This document shows positions 29,264 through 34,772 of a stretch of DNA of 34,772 nt, in pieces. Both the position numbers and the translations under genes were made by a program. The stretch is taken from positions 1 through 34,772 of the forward strand of contig NZ_JAKEIP010000072.1 in the NCBI RefSeq assembly GCF_021474425.1, written 5' to 3'. Numbering within the stretch: the stretch's first letter is position 1; each line of letters begins with the position of its first letter. The DNA is from Streptomyces muensis (GTDB taxonomy: Bacteria > Actinomycetota > Actinomycetes > Streptomycetales > Streptomycetaceae). The notes under the pieces were generated by a model. That model made no database searches and was not told the DNA's origin. It saw only the letters and a program-made list of their open reading frames with translations.

Positions 29264-32200
29264 CACGACGACCACGACCGAGCCCGCCTCGACCGACGCG
29301 ACGGCGCCCGAGCAGTCGGGGCGCCGGCTTCGCCTGCCCGGCATGGGCGGGTCCTCCGGGGGCAGCCAGCTGTTCCGCAACGCCTACGCCCTGATGATCA
29401 ACACGGGTATCTCCGCCGTGCTGGGTCTCGGCTTCTGGCTGGCCGCCGCCCGCTACTACTCCGAGTCCGCGGTCGGTCAGGGGTCCGCCGCGATAGCCGC
29501 GATGAAGTTCCTCGCGGGTCTGACGGCGGTGACGCTGACGGGGGCGCTGGCCCGGTTCATCCCCGTGGCGGGACGTAGGAGCGGCCGTCTGATCTTCCGG
29601 ACGTACGCGGGCAGTTGTGTCGTGGTGGCGCTGGCGGCCGGCCTCTTCCTGCTGACGCTGGACCTGTGGGGGCCGTCGTACCGGTTCCTGAACGGGCCGG
29701 TGAACGGGCTCTTCTTCGTCGTGGCCGTCATCGCCTGGAATCTGCTCACCCTCCAGGACGGTGTGCTGACGGGGCTGCGCAGCGCGGTGTGGGTGCCGGT
29801 CGGCAACACCGTGTTCTCGGCGGTGAAGCTGGCGCTGCTGGTGGCGTTCGCGGTGGCGATCCCCACCGCCGGGGTCTTCGTGTCGTGGGTCGCGGCCATC
29901 GCGGTGTCCGTGCTGCCACTGGGCTGGCTGGTCTTCCGCCGGCTGGTGCCGCGCCATGTGGCGGCGACCGAGGAGCACGCCCGTCCGCCGTCCCTGCGGG
30001 AGATCGGCAGGTTCCTGGCGGGCGACTACACCGGCTCGCTGTTCTCCCTCGCCGTGGTCTATCTCATCCCGGTGATCGTGGCCGCGCAGGTCTCCGCCGA
30101 GGACAACGCGTACTTCTACATCACGGCCACGATCGGCGGCACGGTCAATCTGCTCGCCATCAACATGGGCGCCTCCCTCACGGTCGAGGGCTCGCACGAC
30201 CCGAGGCGGCTGGCCGCGAACACCCGGGCCGCGCTGCGCCGCATGGCGCGGATCATGGTGCCGGTCGCGGCGGTCCTGTTCTTCGGGGCGCCCTGGATCC
30301 TCGGCGTCTTCGGCCAGGGCTACGCGGACGCGGCGACCCCGCTGCTGCGCTGGTTCGCGGTCGGCGCGCTGCTGCGGGTCGTGATGGAGACGTACTTCGC
30401 GGTCCTGCGCGCGCAGAGCCGCACCGCCGGACTGGCCTGGCTGCAGGGACTGCTGTGCGCGTCGGTGCTGGTTCTGACGCTGGTGCTGCTCCCCCGTATG
30501 GGCCTGACCGGTGCCGGCGTCGCCGAGATCGTCTCGCTCTCCGTGATCGTGGCCATCGCCGCACCGAAGCTGTACCGGACCGTGCGGGCGTCCTCGGCCG
30601 AGCTGCCCGAGGGCGCGGCGCCCGACGGTGACCTCGCCGACCTGGGGGCGCGCGAGGTGTCCGAGGGGGCGCGCAGGCGCGGGCCGGGGTGGGCGCTCGA
30701 CACCGACACCCTCGCCCTCGGCATACACGTCGACTTCGACCACCTGGACCGCCGGCCCGACGTCCGCCCGGGGCCGGGCACTCCGCCCACGGGCACCCCG
30801 CCGGTCCGCCCGGACCACCGGCCGGCCTGGGCACGCAAGCCGGAGGTCGGGCTGCCGGTGGAGGAACGCCGGCCCGGTTCGGAGGTGTCGCTGGGGCCGG
30901 CCGAGGTGGACGCGCCGTTCGAGGACGCGTTCGACGCCGGCAAGGTCGAGGAGAGCGCCGAACCGGAGGAGCGCGAGGAGGCTGCCGTACGGCAGGAGAC
31001 CGCCGTACGGGAAGAGCCGCCCATGCCCGACGAAGAGCCCCTACGGCTGCCGGACGCGTCGCTGTCGACCTGGCGTGAGCGGCTGCTGCCGACCCGTCTC
31101 GGGGTCGTCCTCGGCTGTCTGCTGATCGCCGCGCTGCTGCTGTACTGGGTGCCCGCGCTACGGCTCGGCGAGGCCGACCTGGACGGCATGGGCGGGCTCG
31201 GGCTGATCTCCGTGCTGCCGATGCCCACGCTGGTCGGGGCCGCGCTGCTGGCGGTGGTGTTCGCCTCGCTGCTGTGGCTGGGCCGGGAGCACCGGGCGTT
31301 GCTGCTGGTCACCCTGCTCGCGACGGTCGTGTCGCTGCACGCCCTGCCCGCGCTGATCGAGATCGAGCCGCGGTTCGCGACGGCCTGGCAGCACCTCGGC
31401 TTCCTCGACTACATCGACCGCACCGGGTCCGCCGTGCCCGATCTGGACGCGCGCTGGAGCTGGCCGGGGTTCTTCGCGGTGGCCGCGTTCGTCGCCAAGG
31501 CGTGCGGGGTCGGCGACCTCACCGAGGTCATCCGCTGGTGGCCGCTGGCCATGCAACTGCTGTACCTGGTCCCGATGTTCCTGCTGGTGCGCTCGATGCG
31601 GGCAAGCTGGCGGGCCAAGTGGACCGGCATCTGGGTGTTCGTGCTCAGCGGCTGGGTGGGCCAGGACTACTTCTCGCCGCAGGGCTTCACGTATCTGCTG
31701 TATCTCGTCTTCGCCGCGATCCTGCTGGTCTGGTTCCGGGCGCCGCATGTGATCTGGACCAAGCGGCGTCCCGGCGAGGTCGAGGTCGAGCCGGCGAACC
31801 GGCGGCAGCAGGCGGTGCTGCTCGCGGTCGTCATCGGGCTGTTCGCGGCGAGCGTCCCGGCCCACCAGCTCACGCCGTTCGTGATGCTGGGCGTGCTGAC
31901 CGGGCTCGTCCTGATCGGCAAGTCCGAACTGCGCGGGCTGCCGATCCTGTTCGGCGTCATGGTGACGGTGTGGATCGGCTTCATGGCCGAGCCGTACTGG
32001 TCAGGGCACTTCGACGAACTGTTCGGCGGGGTCGGCGGCGTCGGCGGCAACGTGTCGTCGTCCGTCTCCGGCCGGATCGAGGGCGGCAGCTCCACCCACA
32101 AGCTCGTGCTGTACGTGCGCGTGCTGCTGGCCGGCGGTGTGATGGCCTTCGCCTGCTGGGGCTGGTGGCGCCGGCGCTTCCACCACTACCGGGAGCGCTC

Positions 32201-33098
32201 GCTGCTCGTCCTCACCTTCGTGCCGTTCCTGGGCTTCGGCATGCAGTCGTACGGCGGTGAGATGGCGCTGCGCGTCTTCATGTTCGCGCTGCCCGGCGCC
32301 GCGCTGCTCACGGGTCTGGCGTTCTTCCCGCGCACCGGCGTCACCGCGAAGGAGCGCGACAAGGACAAGGTGAGCCTCGCCCCGCTGGCCGCGCTGATGG
32401 CGGGGCTGGTGCTGATGGGCGGCTTCCTGGTGGCCCGTTGGGGCAACGAGCCGTTCGAGCGGATCCGGCCCGGCGAGGTCGCCGCGATGGAGTACGTGTA
32501 CGCCCATGACGATCCGACCGTGCGGCTGCTGTGGCTCAGCGACGACCCCGTGAACGTGGTGACGCCGTCGATGCCGTGGGGCTCGCGGGACATGGAGAAG
32601 GTGGAGTATCTGCCGACGCTGGCGCCGCCCGACCCGGTGCTGGTGTCGGGGCTGGTCAAGTCGCTGAAGGACGCGGGCCCGAACTCGTATCTGATGATCA
32701 ACCGGGGTCAGGTCACCTATCTCCGGATGGACGTGGGCTATTCGGCGACCTGGGAGTCGCGGCTGATCCGTAACCTGGACGAGCGGCAGGAGCTGAAGAA
32801 GGTCTTCGCCAACGCCGACGTGACGATGTACGCGCTGCGCAAGCAGCCGGCGGGCGAGGTCCCGAAGGCCGATCCCGGGCCGATCGGACCGCAGGTGACG
32901 TGGACGCCGTGGTCGGTGGTCGGGGGGCTCGCGGCGCTCGCGCTGATCGTGCTGCTGATGGCCCGCGAGCTCGTCCGGGTGGCGATGGCGCCGAGCGTGC
33001 GGCAGTTGCGCTGGTTGCAGAGCAGCTTCTGGTTCTCGCTGCCGCTGCTGGCGGTGCTGCTGGCGTCGCTGGTGCAGCGGTTCCTGACGATCAAGTAG
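29256..33098 (+). CDS. Fusion of a Wzx-like flippase and a polytopic GT-C-like glycosyltransferase half
   Basis: 1280 residues from GTG 29256, with GGAAGG upstream; the frame is open further 5' but overlaps the deacetylase. Residues about 40-450 form a MATE-like lipopolysaccharide/exopolysaccharide flippase with many helices (NAYALMINTGISAVLGLGFWLAA, GQGSAAIAAMKFLAGLTAVTLTGALARFIPVAGR, YFYITATIGGTVNLLAINMGASLTVEGS). Residues about 450-605 are a hydrophilic, acidic, Pro-rich cytoplasmic linker. Residues about 610-1280 are a second polytopic half of about 12 helices with a long first outer loop (IEIEPRFATAWQHLGFLDYIDRTG) and QDYFSPQGFTYLLYLVF, resembling GT-C glycosyltransferases or O-antigen polymerases. 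Each half has the length of a stand-alone protein. It probably moves a lipid-linked sugar out and then transfers or polymerises it. Activity of the second half is inference. Confidence 0.88.
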   Translation: MSDTTTTTEPASTDATAPEQSGRRLRLPGMGGSSGGSQLFRNAYALMINTGISAVLGLGFWLAAARYYSESAVGQGSAAIAAMKFLAGLTAVTLTGALARFIPVAGRRSGRLIFRTYAGSCVVVALAAGLFLLTLDLWGPSYRFLNGPVNGLFFVVAVIAWNLLTLQDGVLTGLRSAVWVPVGNTVFSAVKLALLVAFAVAIPTAGVFVSWVAAIAVSVLPLGWLVFRRLVPRHVAATEEHARPPSLREIGRFLAGDYTGSLFSLAVVYLIPVIVAAQVSAEDNAYFYITATIGGTVNLLAINMGASLTVEGSHDPRRLAANTRAALRRMARIMVPVAAVLFFGAPWILGVFGQGYADAATPLLRWFAVGALLRVVMETYFAVLRAQSRTAGLAWLQGLLCASVLVLTLVLLPRMGLTGAGVAEIVSLSVIVAIAAPKLYRTVRASSAELPEGAAPDGDLADLGAREVSEGARRRGPGWALDTDTLALGIHVDFDHLDRRPDVRPGPGTPPTGTPPVRPDHRPAWARKPEVGLPVEERRPGSEVSLGPAEVDAPFEDAFDAGKVEESAEPEEREEAAVRQETAVREEPPMPDEEPLRLPDASLSTWRERLLPTRLGVVLGCLLIAALLLYWVPALRLGEADLDGMGGLGLISVLPMPTLVGAALLAVVFASLLWLGREHRALLLVTLLATVVSLHALPALIEIEPRFATAWQHLGFLDYIDRTGSAVPDLDARWSWPGFFAVAAFVAKACGVGDLTEVIRWWPLAMQLLYLVPMFLLVRSMRASWRAKWTGIWVFVLSGWVGQDYFSPQGFTYLLYLVFAAILLVWFRAPHVIWTKRRPGEVEVEPANRRQQAVLLAVVIGLFAASVPAHQLTPFVMLGVLTGLVLIGKSELRGLPILFGVMVTVWIGFMAEPYWSGHFDELFGGVGGVGGNVSSSVSGRIEGGSSTHKLVLYVRVLLAGGVMAFACWGWWRRRFHHYRERSLLVLTFVPFLGFGMQSYGGEMALRVFMFALPGAALLTGLAFFPRTGVTAKERDKDKVSLAPLAALMAGLVLMGGFLVARWGNEPFERIRPGEVAAMEYVYAHDDPTVRLLWLSDDPVNVVTPSMPWGSRDMEKVEYLPTLAPPDPVLVSGLVKSLKDAGPNSYLMINRGQVTYLRMDVGYSATWESRLIRNLDERQELKKVFANADVTMYALRKQPAGEVPKADPGPIGPQVTWTPWSVVGGLAALALIVLLMARELVRVAMAPSVRQLRWLQSSFWFSLPLLAVLLASLVQRFLTIK

Positions 33099-33116
33099 CG
33101 GGGTGGGGCGGGTGGC

Positions 33117-34529
33117 TCAGCGTTCGAGCCACCTGACCTCGTAGGCCTGCAGCTCGACCTTCTTGCCGTCGATCTTCGCGCTGGTCTGCCGGTCGAGGGT
33201 GTTCACGGCGAGGATCACGTGGTTCGTGGCCAGGACCCGGACGTCGGGCTTGTCGACGGACACCGGCCGGTGCTCGGTGCCCGGCCGGAACTCCTTGCTG
33301 AAGCGCGCGACCAGGTCGTACATCGGCAGTTTCGCACCGCCGCCCGCGGTGTCGGTCGGCGTCCACAGGCAGCCGGCGCACTCGGTGCCCTTCTCCTCCT
33401 GCGGGTTCCAGTAGAAGCCGGAGGTGGCGCCCCCCTTGGCCAGCGCGATCATCCCGGCGGCCTGGACGGCGACCCGGCGGGCCTCGGACCAGCCCTTGCG
33501 GTCGTCGTTGCCGTCGGCGGGCTCGACGTAGTACTCGGCCCACCACAGCGGCAGATCACCCGTCTGCTTCCGCACCCACTCCCCCACGGCCGTGAACTTG
33601 TCGGTGGCCGTGAACTCGTCCGGCAGCAGCTCGTCGTCGCGGGTGTAGCTGGAGCCGTCCACGACGACGAAGTCGGCGCCCGCCTTGTGCTCGTTCCAGT
33701 ACGCGAAGGCGTCGACGGTGCGCTGGTCCAGGGCGCCCCAGGGGCCGGTGAGGGCCTTCGAGGCCTCCTCCGCGCGCGGGTCGACGCTGTCCATCACGAG
33801 GTACGGCCCGCCGACCATGATGTCGGGGTTGACCTTCTTCAGCGCCCGGTAGACCAGGTTGTACAGCTTGGTGTAGCCCTCGTGGTCCCAGCGGGCCTCG
33901 GCGTCGTTCCAGAAGCCCTTGAACTCGTTCCACACGATGAAGTGGCGTACGTCGGGGTAGCGCTTGGCGACGGTCACCGCGAGCGCGGCGAAGTCGTCGA
34001 AGTGCTCGGGCTCGGGTGCCGTCTCCAGGGCGCCCTGGCTCCAGTTCGTGTCGTCGACGCCGGCCTTGCCGCCCTTCATCCAGTCGGGGGCGCAGCACAG
34101 GGTGACGACCGGGGTGCTGCCGGAGGCGCGGACGAAGTCGATCCGGCGGTCCATCGCCTCGAAGTCGTAGCGCCCCTCGACCGGTTCGGGGTTGTCGGCG
34201 CCCCAGCCCATGATGTGCTGGATCTGCGGCAGCCCTCCGGCGTCCGCGAGCCGCCCCTCGACGCGCTTCACGGCCGCGGCGGCGCCCTCGTCCGCGCTGT
34301 ACTGGGTGTGGGTGAACCCCCAGCCGACCTCGGGGTTCGTGGCGTCCGGCGTGGCCGTCGGGCTGCCGTGCACCTTGTCGCCGTCGCGTGTGGTGCCCTC
34401 GGTGCTCGCGCCGTTCCCGGGAAGCGTGTTGAGCAGGGTCACCACCAGGGCCAGAGCGGCCACGCCCACACCGAGCAGCGCGGTGAGCCGCCACCGCCGT
34501 GCCCCCGAATTCCACCCATGACGTCCCAT
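33117..34529 (-). CDS. Membrane-anchored GH39-like glycoside hydrolase
   Basis: 470 residues from ATG 34529. Near the N-terminus a helix (LTALLGVGVAALALVVTLLNTLPGNG) serves as a signal or anchor, so the enzyme sits outside. A (beta/alpha)8-type glycosidase domain follows. VWNEFKGFW supplies the acid/base E202 and LPLWWAEYYVEP the nucleophile E332, 130 residues apart, as in clan GH-A family 39 (beta-xylosidase/iduronidase). A C-terminal beta domain (NHVILAVNTLDRQTSAKIDGKKVELQ) ends the protein. It converges with the flippase fusion, 18 nt apart. Trimming or release of the polymer made by that cluster is plausible. No GGAGG precedes the ATG; TACCGT lies 8 nt upstream, consistent with leaderless expression. 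Confidence 0.9.
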   Translation of the reverse strand: MGRHGWNSGARRWRLTALLGVGVAALALVVTLLNTLPGNGASTEGTTRDGDKVHGSPTATPDATNPEVGWGFTHTQYSADEGAAAAVKRVEGRLADAGGLPQIQHIMGWGADNPEPVEGRYDFEAMDRRIDFVRASGSTPVVTLCCAPDWMKGGKAGVDDTNWSQGALETAPEPEHFDDFAALAVTVAKRYPDVRHFIVWNEFKGFWNDAEARWDHEGYTKLYNLVYRALKKVNPDIMVGGPYLVMDSVDPRAEEASKALTGPWGALDQRTVDAFAYWNEHKAGADFVVVDGSSYTRDDELLPDEFTATDKFTAVGEWVRKQTGDLPLWWAEYYVEPADGNDDRKGWSEARRVAVQAAGMIALAKGGATSGFYWNPQEEKGTECAGCLWTPTDTAGGGAKLPMYDLVARFSKEFRPGTEHRPVSVDKPDVRVLATNHVILAVNTLDRQTSAKIDGKKVELQAYEVRWLER

Positions 34530-34772
34530 CAAGGACAACGGTAACGGGGGTGAGGGCCGCTCGGGCGGGGTTTCGGCACTCTGGGCTGCCGCCTGGTGAG
34601 CAGGGGCGCCTGGGAGCTCGGGAATGCCGGCTCGTTGGCGACTGCGGGTGGTCGTGGGTTGGTCGCGCAGTTCCCCGCGCCCCTGAGGTGGGACCAGTGG
34701 CCCGACCCCAAGGGGCGCGGGGCTGTGTCCATATGCGGCTCCGCCGCGTGGGCGCGAGCAACCCCCACGCAC
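34530..34772. repeat. Right-edge dispersed repeat and hairpin, copy 2
   Basis: No gene is visible here. CCCCGCGCCCCT (34673-34684) pairs with AGGGGCGCGGGG (34711-34722), a 12-bp stem with a 26-nt loop. Bases 34710-34757 are identical, inverted, to 9818-9865. The interval also holds the upstream region of the GH39-like gene (ACGGTA at 34538-34543, the -10-like element on the other strand). Confidence 0.8.

Overview
This is a very GC-rich, densely coded actinobacterial window, almost certainly from a Streptomyces chromosome. The evidence is the codon bias, GGAGG leaders, frequent GTG and TTG starts, ATGA-type gene overlaps, secreted hydrolases, and two kinds of dispersed GC-rich hairpin repeat that I recognise from Streptomyces genomes. 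I see 29 protein genes, one of them cut by the left edge. I see no tRNA, rRNA, CRISPR array, transposase or integrase.

Left part (1-15.5 kb). The window opens in a 206-bp near-perfect palindrome inside the start of a probable class F sortase gene, preceded by a secreted, C-terminally anchored protein. Next come a citrate-type (CitMHS) transporter with an MFS transporter, then a molybdopterin oxidoreductase with a TetR-like operator in front of it. The TetR gene lies upstream and is translationally coupled to a lipoprotein gene. Divergent from these is homogentisate dioxygenase (hmgA, tyrosine catabolism), followed by a GntR/UTRA regulator and a protein resembling the C-terminal part of type ISP restriction enzymes. 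A TetR regulator and a DrrAB-like ABC exporter then face away from each other across twin operator-like palindromes. A conserved-looking small ORF follows.

Middle (14.1-24.6 kb). An ECF sigma factor (SigK-like) and its zinc-binding anti-sigma factor (RskA-like) are divergent from DUF4331, TPR and NicO-type Ni/Co transporter genes. The NicO protein carries a loop of about 110 residues with about 42 histidines. The sigma gene and the DUF4331 gene both have a C(C/A)ATCC-N15-(C/G)CGAAT element at promoter distance. That suggests one sigma factor drives both sides and makes this a candidate sigma-controlled metal-handling module. A membrane Ser/Thr kinase, a secreted SGNH lipase and a secreted S8 protease with a strong terminator follow.

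Right part (24.7-34.5 kb). This is a candidate extracellular-polysaccharide locus. In order it holds a small membrane protein, a CelD/BcsL-type GNAT protein, two family-2 glycosyltransferases, a polysaccharide deacetylase, and a 1280-residue fusion of a Wzx-like flippase to a polytopic GT-C-like half. A convergent membrane-anchored GH39-like glycosidase closes it. Most neighbours are coupled by 4-8 nt overlaps. The window ends in a dispersed repeat whose 48-bp core is also present, inverted, at 9.8 kb.
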